Under the pieces are notes generated by a model. The model saw nothing but the letters and a program-made list of their open reading frames with translations. It ran no database searches and was not told where the DNA came from. From a virus: 64,000 bases of DNA. A program made the translations under genes and the position numbers. The DNA is taken from the IMG/VR virus record IMGVR_UViG_3300043411_002794, positions 1 to 64,000 of that record. One strand, 5' to 3'. This document shows positions 33,928 through 42,779 of the stretch, piece after piece. How positions within the stretch are numbered: the stretch's first letter is position 1; each line of letters opens with the position of its first letter.

Positions 33928-35121
33928 CTAAAACTTGTGCTTTCCAATTAGTAGATCGAATGCCAGTCGATCAATAGCTTCACGACGACGGCCCAGGGAA
34001 ATGCTGGCCCGCAACGTCGCGGCAATGAGGTCAAACACAGTTCGCTTAGCGTTCATGCTGTAACTATCCTCGATACCTGACCGTTGCTCGGCATTGTTGC
34101 CGCCACGGACAATGGCGTCGCGAACGACGTCTCGAGTGATTTGCGGATGCCACTTGTCGCACCAGTCGGCCAGTTTCTTAGCCAAATAGTTACGACGCTC
34201 GTGCAGCTTTGCGACATCCTGCGGCAGCTCCAATGACCGCTTCGCTACGAACTCCGTACGAAACTTCCACCGCTCCACGTCCGGCTGTTTGGCGAAGACC
34301 GCCCGGAAGGCGGCGGCCGCACGCGCCGAGAAATGACGACCTAGATGCACTTCGCGACGGCCGTACTCTTTGAACGGGGCCAGACAGGCGCCCTTACGAA
34401 AGAACAACACGGCCGTACCGCGTAGACTGGTCGACGTCGCCTCCCCGTTACAGAAGTAGCAACCGGCATGAAACTGCTGCGGCTGCCCGTCAATGTTCGC
34501 GGTGAAGATCGGCTCTTGCGTGCGGTACCAAACCGTCAGCGTTCGCCCGTAGGCGACGCCCCCGTAGAACTCCATCGGCGTCCAGGCACTTTCAGCAGCC
34601 TCTTGGATTGCCGCGAAGATCACAGCACTTTCCATATGGGCGTACTGGGGCCCCACCATGCCGTCGAGCAGCTTCTGCTCTTCGTTCCGAATTAGTCGCC
34701 GCGAGGCCAGCCGATTAAAGCGAGCCTTGATCAAGTTGTTGAGGATGTTGATCGCATCCTGCAACTGGAACTCGGCGGGATCTCCGTCAGCAACACCATC
34801 AACGCCTGCCACGTCGGTAAGAAACGAAAAGCCGCGATGACTGATCGGCCGCATGACTTGCGACAACCCGGCCGACGTATAGCGATAGCCATGCAGTCGC
34901 GTCTTGCCGGAGGGTAAGAGCATCAACTCTTCCACCGAGGCGGGCGGGGACAGGCGGGTCGTTGCGTCCATCTTCGCCAGGTATGCGGCAAACTCGCCGA
35001 TATTGCCTTTGGCGAATTTGGCGCTGAGCGGCTCGACGTACAGCAACGGCCCACCTCCGCTGCTATTCCCGCCAGTCGCGACCGACGGCTGGGATGAAGG
35101 TTTTAAGAGTTTCGATGACAT
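33928..35121 (-). CDS. hypothetical protein (397 aa)
   Basis: Unrecognised. The ATG at 35121 (MSSKLLKPSSQPSVATGG) is chosen because residues before it read as shadow sequence, but it lacks a clear ribosome site and overlaps the preceding gene by 59 bases. A single CYFC pair (GCYFCNGEAT) is present. The central domain (QLQDAINILNNLIKARFN) is helical. Confidence 0.65.
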   Translation of the reverse strand: MSSKLLKPSSQPSVATGGNSSGGGPLLYVEPLSAKFAKGNIGEFAAYLAKMDATTRLSPPASVEELMLLPSGKTRLHGYRYTSAGLSQVMRPISHRGFSFLTDVAGVDGVADGDPAEFQLQDAINILNNLIKARFNRLASRRLIRNEEQKLLDGMVGPQYAHMESAVIFAAIQEAAESAWTPMEFYGGVAYGRTLTVWYRTQEPIFTANIDGQPQQFHAGCYFCNGEATSTSLRGTAVLFFRKGACLAPFKEYGRREVHLGRHFSARAAAAFRAVFAKQPDVERWKFRTEFVAKRSLELPQDVAKLHERRNYLAKKLADWCDKWHPQITRDVVRDAIVRGGNNAEQRSGIEDSYSMNAKRTVFDLIAATLRASISLGRRREAIDRLAFDLLIGKHKF

Positions 35122-35650
35122 AAGTGATCGGTGGTGCCCCGACGCTCCGCACAACCAGCGTACCGCCGTCGTAGAAGGAGTCATCGTTCCCGATTTGACT
35201 GTTGCGTCGCAAATTGTGCAAGACAACGGTCCCGATCCCCGGCCATTCAAAAATCAGCCCTGCGTTCCGGGTGCGAAGGTCGAGACCGTCCGCCCGCACC
35301 TTCTCTTCAAACACCGTCAGGAACTTGAGCTTAGTGAACCGCAGAAACAAGTCCGCAATGGTGACCTCGTGCACGTACCGCAATTTCTCGGCGTACAGGA
35401 CAACCGGAAACTGCGGATAACGTGAACGAAACCAAGCAAACGTCAACTGCGCCTCGCCGGTGTCCGCCTTGGCCTGGGCTTCTAATACGCCCCGACCGAG
35501 CCGCACACCGGCCTCCTGAAAGAACCGGAGGACGAACTTCGCCTCGTAGTTCTCCTGACGCTCCGCATCCTTCTCTTCGCGGATCTGCGTCGCGTCAGGC
35601 CCCTGCATTGCGCTGAAAAAGCTGTCGTTACGCTCCAGCGGGTTCGCCAT
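35063..35650 (-). CDS. hypothetical protein (195 aa)
   Basis: Unrecognised. ATG at 35650 with GGGAG six bases upstream; overlaps the RecA-like gene by 23 bases. Residues 25-110 are helical and charged, the rest beta-rich. Tight coupling to the recombinase gene may indicate a recombination accessory role, which is inference. Confidence 0.65.
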   Translation of the reverse strand: MANPLERNDSFFSAMQGPDATQIREEKDAERQENYEAKFVLRFFQEAGVRLGRGVLEAQAKADTGEAQLTFAWFRSRYPQFPVVLYAEKLRYVHEVTIADLFLRFTKLKFLTVFEEKVRADGLDLRTRNAGLIFEWPGIGTVVLHNLRRNSQIGNDDSFYDGGTLVVRSVGAPPITYVIETLKTFIPAVGRDWRE

Positions 35651-37028
35651 TTTCTTCTCCCGTCGCAAGGTCGCCGTCACCGTCTTCGTCGGACGCTTCG
35701 GATTCGGCCACCACGGAGTCGGCAGCCAGGGCACGCGCCTGCTGCTGTTCGGCCCGCCGTGCGGCGGCCGCCTTGGCCCGCTCTTCCGCGGCCCGGTAGT
35801 CGATCCCCGGCGTGAACGGCACCCCAATGTTAATACCCAGCAACGGGTACAACTGGGAGAGCAGATCCGGACGGGACTCGAGCATTTCCCCTGCCACGCG
35901 ATACGGCACGTTCTCGCAGCCCAGGACGGGGCTACTCACGGTCTTGGTCGACCGCTTGGCGTCGAGCCGCAGAATCGCATTGAGGGCCTTGAAGAGGGTC
36001 TTCTTGCCGTCGATGTTCTCGAACCGAACCAACATGTCGATCGTAGCGGCGTGCCAGTCCCAGCCGTGTCGCTGGATAACCGTACGGCCGCGGCTGTCCG
36101 GAACGGCCAGCTGCTGCTGCCACCACAGGAAGTCGACCTCGATGTACTTACGGCTGGCCCCGGCCGAATTCTTCTGCAGCTTGAGCCGCAGCCGAACCCC
36201 GCCGACGTCCGCCAGATCGATATCGCAGATCCGCTTGTTCATGATGATGTAGGTCGCCATGAACGGGACTGCCTTACCACCGGGTACGTTATCGGTGGGA
36301 ATGCCGGTCATCGGATCGGTGGACGGCTTCAAGTGGTTGGTGCCAACCAGCGAGAAAGGATAGCCTCGGAAGTTACGGGCCATGCCCTGCCGCATGAAGC
36401 GGGAGATCAACATGGCGATCGTACCGAAGCCGCGGCTGGCGAAGCCGTCCTTCTGCGTCTTTTCGATTTCCTTCTGGCTGTCCACGGCCGTCAGCGAATC
36501 GACGCCGAACATCATCGGCACCGTACGTCCCGGACCGCCGTCAGCATCCATGATGCCACGAGCGACGTTGACGTTGACCGTCATGAACTGCTGCCACTCT
36601 TCCAGCGAATTGCACGGCCCGATCGTCAAACGGTTAAGCAACCGCTCGTCGTAATTGAGGATGGAGCTGCGAAGCTCGGCAGCATCTTTGTTTTCGGTCT
36701 CGGCGATAACACCGCCGCCGCCGAAGTGCATGTGCCACCGCAAGATCTCGTCGAGCAGGGCCGTCTTACACGTGCCCTCTTCGCCGATGATCTGCCAGAT
36801 ACGGCTGAGCGGGAATACGTCGCACTGGGCCAAATAGCGAAGGCATAGTGCGGGGAGCGGGAGACCGACGTTAAGCTCGTCGGCCCGCGAACCGACGACC
36901 AGGTCGGTTCGGTTGAGCGCGTCGGATGCGGCGTTACGCATCGACGCAAACATGGAATCAAGGCTCGACTCTCGCTGGGTGGTCCAAGCGTTGCGAACCT
37001 GCGGACTAGAACGGCGGCGTGCTGCCAC
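35628..37028 (-). CDS. RecA-family recombinase (UvsX/RecA-like)
   Basis: A 466-residue RecA-superfamily ATPase. Seen: Walker A GEEGTCKT (82-89), a Walker-B-type strand MMFGVDSL (about 171-178), an N-terminal helical extension, and the DNA-binding-loop region with VPGGKAVPFMATYI, matching the RecA 'P-G-G-N/K-A-L/V-F' segment. The C-terminal tail is Ala/Glu/Asp-rich, as in RecA where the acidic tail restrains DNA binding. It would form filaments on ssDNA for strand exchange in recombination-dependent replication. GTG start with GGAG seven bases upstream, directly after a terminator. Confidence 0.85.
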   Translation of the reverse strand: MAARRRSSPQVRNAWTTQRESSLDSMFASMRNAASDALNRTDLVVGSRADELNVGLPLPALCLRYLAQCDVFPLSRIWQIIGEEGTCKTALLDEILRWHMHFGGGGVIAETENKDAAELRSSILNYDERLLNRLTIGPCNSLEEWQQFMTVNVNVARGIMDADGGPGRTVPMMFGVDSLTAVDSQKEIEKTQKDGFASRGFGTIAMLISRFMRQGMARNFRGYPFSLVGTNHLKPSTDPMTGIPTDNVPGGKAVPFMATYIIMNKRICDIDLADVGGVRLRLKLQKNSAGASRKYIEVDFLWWQQQLAVPDSRGRTVIQRHGWDWHAATIDMLVRFENIDGKKTLFKALNAILRLDAKRSTKTVSSPVLGCENVPYRVAGEMLESRPDLLSQLYPLLGINIGVPFTPGIDYRAAEERAKAAAARRAEQQQARALAADSVVAESEASDEDGDGDLATGEENGEPAGA

Positions 37029-37040
37029 GTGTTGTCTCCG

Positions 37041-37079
37041 AAGAAAAGCTCACCCCGGCGATAGGCACCGGGGTGAGCT
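37041..37079 (-). terminator. Rho-independent terminator
   Basis: On the minus strand a perfect 12-bp stem (37068-37079 with 37047-37058) with a 9-base loop is followed by TTTTCTT. It separates the candidate SSB gene from the RecA-like gene, which then needs its own promoter or readthrough. Confidence 0.9.
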
Positions 37080-37106
37080 GCAGGAATCATTACCGAACGA
37101 AACGAA

Positions 37107-38918
37107 CTACCGACCGAGAGCGCGACGAGCAGCTTCCAGCGGATCCAGCCCCGGCGCCCCGGCGGGCGGGGCGACCGATGCAACAGGCATCTGTTGCTGG
37201 ACCGGTTGCTGTTGCTGCGGCATCGTAAACGGTGCCGTAACAGTCTGCGGCATCGGAGCCGACGGCATGACCGGAGCCGGAGGCATGGTCATAGCCGGAA
37301 TGCTCCCGGACGGAATGCTGGCGTCGGGCGGCGGCGGTGCGAACACCGTCGCCGGCACGGTCTGACCGAGGGGCAACTGACCGGCTCCCGGCATGCCGGG
37401 AAATTGCATCTGCGCACCGGGTTGCTGTGCCTGCGGTTGACCGCCGAAACCGCCACCACCGAACCCGCCACCGACGAAGCCGCCCCCGCCGAAGCCGGTT
37501 TGCGGCTGTTGGACGGGAGGTTGCTGCGGGGCTGGTTGGAACTGCTGCGGGGCAGGTTGGAACTGCTGCTCGACCTGAGGCTGCTCGGGCTGCCCCGGCA
37601 TCATCACGTGCGGCATCGTGGTTGCGGGAATGCCGCCACCACCGAACCCACCGAAGCCGCCTTGCGGTTGCTCCGGAACCGGATTAGGTCCGCCGAACCC
37701 GGCGCCGAATTGCTGCGGAGCAACCATCGGCATGCCCGGCATCATCGGCATTCCGGGCATCATCGGCATACCCGGCATCATCTGACCGCCCATCATCGGC
37801 ATTTGCGGCATACCGGGCATACCCGGCATCGCCACCTGCGTGGCAGCAACGGCACGGCGACGGATGTCTTCCGTGATCCATTGCGGGTGATCACGCCACG
37901 CGTACATCAGCATGTCGCCGGGGAACCGCGGGGCGAGCATCGCAGCCTGCTCGTCGAACGTCGGTTGGTGCAGGATGTCGTCCCACAGCTGCGTGCGCTG
38001 CAGCACGTATTCCGGCGGCACCGGCAGCGTCGCCGGGACCGTGCCCATGAACGACTGCTCCCAAATGAAGTCGAACCCGATCTCTTCGCGACCGCCGCCG
38101 TTGTCGTTGCTCGGCATGCCGCCAGCAGGACCACCGAACGTCGAAACCGGTCCGGCCGCGGCTGCGTTAGCAGCCCGCGTACGGGGGTTACCGTCGGTCT
38201 TGCGGAAGATCGTCAAGAACCGCCCGTGCTGCAGCGACACCGGGTCGCCCGCTTCCATGCTGTTCTCGTAGTCGGCAGGGTCGCCGTTGAAGTTCGCCTT
38301 CACGCGATTCAGCGACTCCACGATCAGCTTGCCGAGCCCTTGGCTGAGCTCGTAGACGATGGCCTTTTCGTTCGGCCCGCTGCCCTTCCACGGCTGGAAC
38401 ATCTTCTGGCCGTTGGCGAGGATCGCCACCTGCACCAAGTAGATGCCGCCCGGCTTCGGCAAGTCGGCCGAACGCCCTTGCCCGCCACGGAGGTAGCCAC
38501 CCCAGCCGCGATCTTGCTTAGCCGCCACGGCGCGTTCGATGGCGTTGTAGAGCACGTGGGCCGGGCTCATCGCCAATTCGCTCGCTTCGCCGGAAGGCGT
38601 CGCAATGATGAACGTCGTCTTGTCGTTGCCCATGCCGAATTGACGGGCGGCAGGGTAGTAACGAATCCAGTCGCCGAAGTGGTTCGGCTTCTGCGAGGTC
38701 CGGTACGGCTCCAGGACGCTCGGGTTCTCCGGCGAAGGCGGAGGCAGGAAACGCACGGTCGAAACCGAGCCCTGCTGATACGACGGCTTCCAGTACTGTG
38801 CCGCACCCGGCTTCAATACGAAATTACCACGCTCGGAGTTACGATCTCCAGCTGCGGTGAGCGCGTCCGCAGTAGAGTAGGACCGGGCCGAACGGCCCGT
38901 CGTCGAAGGCATGCTCAT
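37107..38918 (-). CDS. candidate ssDNA-binding protein with Met/Pro/Gly repeat tail (603 aa)
   Basis: Seen: residues 1-320 form a globular domain with STVRFLPPPSPENPS and NHFGDWIRYYPAARQFG. This resembles the 'R-x-L-P-P' and aromatic segments of T4 gp32-like SSBs, but I could not confirm the fold. The rest is low complexity: a Met-Pro-Gly repeat, then Gly/Phe-rich, Gln/Pro-rich and Pro/Ala segments. Location beside the RecA-like, polymerase, primase and helicase genes supports an SSB, and disordered tails in SSBs recruit partners, though here the tail is not acidic. ATG at 38918 follows GGGGGA closely; a second ATG two codons on is possible. Confidence 0.55.
   Translation of the reverse strand: MSMPSTTGRSARSYSTADALTAAGDRNSERGNFVLKPGAAQYWKPSYQQGSVSTVRFLPPPSPENPSVLEPYRTSQKPNHFGDWIRYYPAARQFGMGNDKTTFIIATPSGEASELAMSPAHVLYNAIERAVAAKQDRGWGGYLRGGQGRSADLPKPGGIYLVQVAILANGQKMFQPWKGSGPNEKAIVYELSQGLGKLIVESLNRVKANFNGDPADYENSMEAGDPVSLQHGRFLTIFRKTDGNPRTRAANAAAAGPVSTFGGPAGGMPSNDNGGGREEIGFDFIWEQSFMGTVPATLPVPPEYVLQRTQLWDDILHQPTFDEQAAMLAPRFPGDMLMYAWRDHPQWITEDIRRRAVAATQVAMPGMPGMPQMPMMGGQMMPGMPMMPGMPMMPGMPMVAPQQFGAGFGGPNPVPEQPQGGFGGFGGGGIPATTMPHVMMPGQPEQPQVEQQFQPAPQQFQPAPQQPPVQQPQTGFGGGGFVGGGFGGGGFGGQPQAQQPGAQMQFPGMPGAGQLPLGQTVPATVFAPPPPDASIPSGSIPAMTMPPAPVMPSAPMPQTVTAPFTMPQQQQPVQQQMPVASVAPPAGAPGLDPLEAARRALGR
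37727..37832. repeat. Met-Pro-Gly codon repeat
   Basis: Imperfect tandem repeats of CAT/GGC/CGG-type triplets encode repeated MPG and MMPGMP units in the candidate SSB on the minus strand. Confidence 0.85.
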
Positions 38919-39042
38919 ACATCCCCCAAAGCAAAAAAGAAAAACAGAAAAGTGAAAAACGAAGCAGAAAACAGTGAAGAAAAATAAAGTGCCATAAAGG
39001 CAATAAGGCGTCCAACATACCAGACGGATTGCAGCCGCCAAG
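38919..39042 (-). promoter_or_regulatory. pyrimidine-rich leader of the candidate SSB gene
   Basis: A 124-base gap. On the minus strand the roughly 70 bases nearest the ATG are almost entirely T and C with scattered A and G and no stable hairpin. TTGGCG and TATGTT, 16 bases apart further upstream, could be a weak sigma-70-type promoter. T4 gp32 represses its own translation by coating an unstructured leader, so this leader is a candidate autoregulatory site. Confidence 0.45.
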
Positions 39043-39453
39043 TCAGTCGACATTTTGTGGCACGGCCGGTGTCGAACACTGTAGGTCGTAGGCCTTGTCG
39101 AGTTCCGAGTGATACAGGTGATGCTCGGCAAAATGTGGCGTAACGATACCCGGAAAGAGCATCACATAATCGCCCTCTTCGTTGAGCAGCCCCCATACCG
39201 GTACGCCCGGCGCACTACTGCGGGGTACTGCCTCCGGGTCGTACCAGTGGAGCCGTCGCAGTTCAAACTCAAACATGGTGTCCAGCAAATGTGCAACCCA
39301 TTCCGTGCAACCCGTGCCGGAGAGCAGCTCGCTGCGGTTGAACATCTGCTTGATCTGATCCGGAGTGGGCTCCGGGTCATAAAGCATGAAGTGTTGTTTA
39401 CCGAGGCCGCGAATGTGATCGCCAAACGTATACAGAGAAACGGGAGCGATCAT
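39043..39453 (-). CDS. hypothetical protein (136 aa)
   Basis: Unrecognised alpha/beta protein (FMLYDPEPTPDQIKQMFNRS, then GLLNEEGDYVMLFPGIVTPH). The ATG overlaps the polymerase stop as ATGA, so it is probably co-translated with the polymerase. Confidence 0.65.
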   Translation of the reverse strand: MIAPVSLYTFGDHIRGLGKQHFMLYDPEPTPDQIKQMFNRSELLSGTGCTEWVAHLLDTMFEFELRRLHWYDPEAVPRSSAPGVPVWGLLNEEGDYVMLFPGIVTPHFAEHHLYHSELDKAYDLQCSTPAVPQNVD

Positions 39454-42400
39454 GCGGCCATTGCCTCTTCATAGGTCTTGGGCGGATTCAACATCCACCG
39501 CGGAAGATTGCGCTCGGCAACTTCCTCTTCACTGATGTGCTCACCCCAGTGGATGAACATTTCTTTGTCGATGCCGAAGTAGTACGGCCCCGCATTCAGC
39601 GGCGTGCCGTCCAGGTCCCGTGGTTGGAACGGAACCGACGTCATGCAGCGGGCCATCGTGTCGTAATAAACACGGGCCGCATGCTCAACGGGCACCAACA
39701 GAATGATCGCATCGTGGATCTGCAGCATCAGATGGTAGTAGAACTCGCGGGGATCGAACTGTTTGCGGTAATCAACGAAGTTGAACAACATCTCGTTGAC
39801 CGCTTCGGCCACGCCGTTTTGAATCCCGAAGTTCTGGAACTGCCGCTGCTGCTCGCCGATCACTTGGCGGTCATTTGTGGACTGCAATCTTCGATAGCTA
39901 AGATACGCTCCGCTCATCCAGTGCTGGTTTACGGCCCGTTCACGACAGCGGGCCAGATAAGCATCAACGCCGGAATAGTCATGCAGGTAGCTATCGATCA
40001 TCGCCTGGCACTGATCAACGGTGACGTTCACGCCTTCTTCGGCACACTGCCGGGCGATGGCTTCCGCCGACCGCCCGTACGGGATACCGAAGTTCACGTT
40101 TTTGGCCGCCACATAAAGGCCCTTGTTGCCGGAGTCGCTAAGACCCTTCTTCGTCGGAGCGCACGACAACTGAAACGTGGAACAGGCCCGGCGGGCATGC
40201 ATACCGAAGTAGTCCGGATCGTCCTCTTCCAGATCATTACGCCGGACGTGTTCGATCATCAGCGTATCCTGGGCCTGCCAGGCCAATACGGCCAACTCGG
40301 CGCCCTTGATATCTGCTTCAATCCCGACGTAGCCCGGCGGCACGGTCAACACGGAGCGGATGGGATGGTGATACAACCGTTCGACGCGGAAGATGTCCTT
40401 GTAGGCGCCGTTCAGAATGCGGTTGTAATCGTCCTCGCGTCGCTTCGAGATGTTCTGCAAATTCGGCCTGCGACTGGCAAACCGACAGGTTTCGAGCGTC
40501 TGCAATAAGTGCGTCCGCACCCGGCCGTCGGTACACATGGAGCCGAGCAGGCCGGCGTCATACTCGAAGTTGCCGTCTTCGTCCCGGTTGAACTCTCCGG
40601 TCGATTCATCCTGCGTCGGTTTCCGCAGCACGGTCTTAACGACCTGCGTAAGAAACTTGAGGTCACGAAGCTGCCGCGCAAGCGGATTACGGTGGCCCAG
40701 GATGCCAAGCACTTCTTTGTCGACGGACGGGGCGAAGTTGCCGTCTTCGCGGCGATTGATCAAATCGACCCACAGCTTCTTCCGCTTGCCGGTACTCGTG
40801 ATCGGCTGCAGTCCCAGCGACACAGGTTCCGGATGACCCGGTTCCGGCGTCGGTCGGATCCGCACGAACTGCCCGGTCTGCTTGTCGCGCTTACGGGCAT
40901 ATTCGTCACCGAACAACATGGCGACGCATTGCGGATGGCTCTGATGATTGAAGTTCGGCCAGTTGAGTTTGGTGCGCAAGTCGGCCAGCAACACTTCGCT
41001 GGCCTGCAAGAACACCGAGGTCAGCTCGTCCGCCCGATCCTTATCGATCTGGAAGCCGCACCGTTCCATCTCCAACACCGCCGCAGAGGCTTTGTGATGG
41101 CGATGATACGCGGCCCAGCAGTTGTTACCGAACCGATCGGCGTCCAACAACCCGCCCGGCTTCGTGTGCTGCACGTGGATCCGCAGCGTCACGTCTACGT
41201 CGTAGCAGCCGTAGTGCGGGTTCGTGTCGCCCCGTCGCAACTTGTCAGGGCACAACACTTCCGCCGGACATTCGCCGTACCCTTCCAGGTCCTCGAACTT
41301 GAGATGGTTCACGCTGCAGAAGCGTTTCTTCCATTCGCTCAAAGCCGTGTCGTAGCGAGGACACGTCGTGAGCTTCATGGCCACTTCTTCCAGCTTGAGC
41401 CGTGCCGTCTCGTTAATCGAGTGATGCTCTAACGACGTATCCCAACCGCCCGCACGCGGGTCCGCAGGATCCGGGAAGTATTCGTCCCGTACGTCGAGCC
41501 CCTCGTTGACGAGCCACGGCATATCCGCCCGAAGGAAGTGCCCGCCAATCTTCACCCGACGCCCCGGCGTGCTCTTGCAAAGCCGCCGCATATGGAACAT
41601 CAGGCGTTCGATCGACGGAGAACAGGCCACGGCGCCGCCAGGATGCCGAAGCACCAAGCAGCGGGCCCACTTCTCCTTGTAGGTGAACTGGATCGTACGC
41701 ACGTAAGATCCGGGCTCGCCCGGCTGCTCTCCGTGCCACTCAGCGTCCAGCGCGATCGTGCTGTTCTGCTCCACCGGCAACGCCAAGATCTCGTCCACAA
41801 CGCGAGACAACTCCCGCTCGGTGTAGATGTTGCCGTGATCGACATCCTTCTCCTCGGCTCCGACCTCGCCTCCGTTGATCATGTGCCAGAACAGCCGCAG
41901 CTGCTCCATGAACGGATCTTCAAGCTCAGGTGTCCGGTGCACGGCAGCAGGATGCAGGGCCGCCATGACGCGGATCTTATGCATCTGCGGCTGCTCACCT
42001 TCCCGAGCTTGCAGCGGAACCTCAATATCGATCACCCGGCCGTGCATGTTCGTGACACCGAACGACGACCCGAGCACCGCCTTAGAGGCTTCGGAGCCGA
42101 GACAGAGCAGGTACTTCGGCCGCACGAGCCGCAGCTCTTCGTGGAGCAGCGGCAGGCAATTCTTGATCCACGTCGTCGGCATGCTGCCGAGATTCGGATC
42201 AAGGGCCCCGTGCTTCACGAGGTTGGTGACGTACCAGCTATTGGCGACGTCGGTCGGAATGCCGAGCTCGTACACCGCTTTGTGCAGCTCATCGCTTGCC
42301 GGGCCGATGAAGTTGCATCTGCGCGACAACTCATCCTGCCCGGGCTGCTTGCCGAGAATCATGACGTCCGACTGCATCGGGCCGCCGCCGAAGTTGTCTG

Positions 42401-42752
42401 TGGAATAGCCCCACAGATGCCCCGGCACAAACTGAGCCGGCAAGAGCCGACCCTTGAGATCCACCTGGATCATAAACGTCGGGTCATACAGAGCCCGGCG
42501 ATAGAGGTAGTGCAAACACGGACCAATGGATCGCAGGCGTTTATTGACGCCCGTGCCCATGAAGACCGTGTCGGTGTCGCCCATCAATTCTGCTTGCCGC
42601 AGGAAGTCGGGTCCCGGCAAGGGCATCCCGACGGCGTCCAGCGGATAGAACGGGAATTCGCGGTCGAGATGTTCGCTCGGTCGTCCCTGCAAAATCCCTG
42701 AAAAAGCTTCCAACGTCTGTTCGTAGCTCGTTGGAACGGCAGTTGTCGTCAT
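39450..42752 (-). CDS. DNA polymerase I-family protein with N-terminal UDG-like domain (1100 aa)
   Basis: Three domains. (1) Residues about 120-300: family-4/5-type uracil-DNA-glycosylase-like, with GKQPGQDE (motif A position), SWYVTNLVKH, LLCLGSEASKAVLG and ALHPAAVHR. (2) About 330-525: 3'-5' exonuclease with LDAEWH (ExoI), GHFLRADMPWL (ExoII, near 404) and YGCYDVD (ExoIII). (3) About 590-1100: family A polymerase, with EADIKGAELAVLAW (motif A), KNVNFGIPYG (motif B) and LQIHDAIILLVP (motif C, HDA rather than HDE). It would be the replicative polymerase. A UDG-like extension occurs, to my knowledge, on SPO1-type phage polymerases and may not be catalytic. A copy of the repeated motif lies 11 bases before the ATG; no Shine-Dalgarno sequence is seen. 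Confidence 0.92.
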   Translation of the reverse strand: MTTTAVPTSYEQTLEAFSGILQGRPSEHLDREFPFYPLDAVGMPLPGPDFLRQAELMGDTDTVFMGTGVNKRLRSIGPCLHYLYRRALYDPTFMIQVDLKGRLLPAQFVPGHLWGYSTDNFGGGPMQSDVMILGKQPGQDELSRRCNFIGPASDELHKAVYELGIPTDVANSWYVTNLVKHGALDPNLGSMPTTWIKNCLPLLHEELRLVRPKYLLCLGSEASKAVLGSSFGVTNMHGRVIDIEVPLQAREGEQPQMHKIRVMAALHPAAVHRTPELEDPFMEQLRLFWHMINGGEVGAEEKDVDHGNIYTERELSRVVDEILALPVEQNSTIALDAEWHGEQPGEPGSYVRTIQFTYKEKWARCLVLRHPGGAVACSPSIERLMFHMRRLCKSTPGRRVKIGGHFLRADMPWLVNEGLDVRDEYFPDPADPRAGGWDTSLEHHSINETARLKLEEVAMKLTTCPRYDTALSEWKKRFCSVNHLKFEDLEGYGECPAEVLCPDKLRRGDTNPHYGCYDVDVTLRIHVQHTKPGGLLDADRFGNNCWAAYHRHHKASAAVLEMERCGFQIDKDRADELTSVFLQASEVLLADLRTKLNWPNFNHQSHPQCVAMLFGDEYARKRDKQTGQFVRIRPTPEPGHPEPVSLGLQPITSTGKRKKLWVDLINRREDGNFAPSVDKEVLGILGHRNPLARQLRDLKFLTQVVKTVLRKPTQDESTGEFNRDEDGNFEYDAGLLGSMCTDGRVRTHLLQTLETCRFASRRPNLQNISKRREDDYNRILNGAYKDIFRVERLYHHPIRSVLTVPPGYVGIEADIKGAELAVLAWQAQDTLMIEHVRRNDLEEDDPDYFGMHARRACSTFQLSCAPTKKGLSDSGNKGLYVAAKNVNFGIPYGRSAEAIARQCAEEGVNVTVDQCQAMIDSYLHDYSGVDAYLARCRERAVNQHWMSGAYLSYRRLQSTNDRQVIGEQQRQFQNFGIQNGVAEAVNEMLFNFVDYRKQFDPREFYYHLMLQIHDAIILLVPVEHAARVYYDTMARCMTSVPFQPRDLDGTPLNAGPYYFGIDKEMFIHWGEHISEEEVAERNLPRWMLNPPKTYEEAMAA

Positions 42753-42762
42753 AGGTGCTTTC

Positions 42763-42777
42763 GGTAATTAGAAACCC
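42763..42777 (+). repeat. TAATTA-centred intergenic motif, inverted copy
   Basis: GGTAATTAGAAACCC on the plus strand, so inverted relative to the other copies. It occupies the gap between the primase stop and the polymerase start and ends 11 bases before the polymerase ATG. Confidence 0.75.
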
Positions 42778-42779
42778 GA

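Noticed and set aside
37194-38987. A 597-codon open frame on the plus strand
   Set aside because: Antisense of the low-complexity candidate SSB gene; Arg/His-rich with no ribosome site or motif. Open only because of the codon bias of the true gene.
41538-42701. A 387-codon plus-strand open frame in the polymerase gene
   Set aside because: Antisense to the UDG-like and exonuclease domains; composition typical of a shadow frame.
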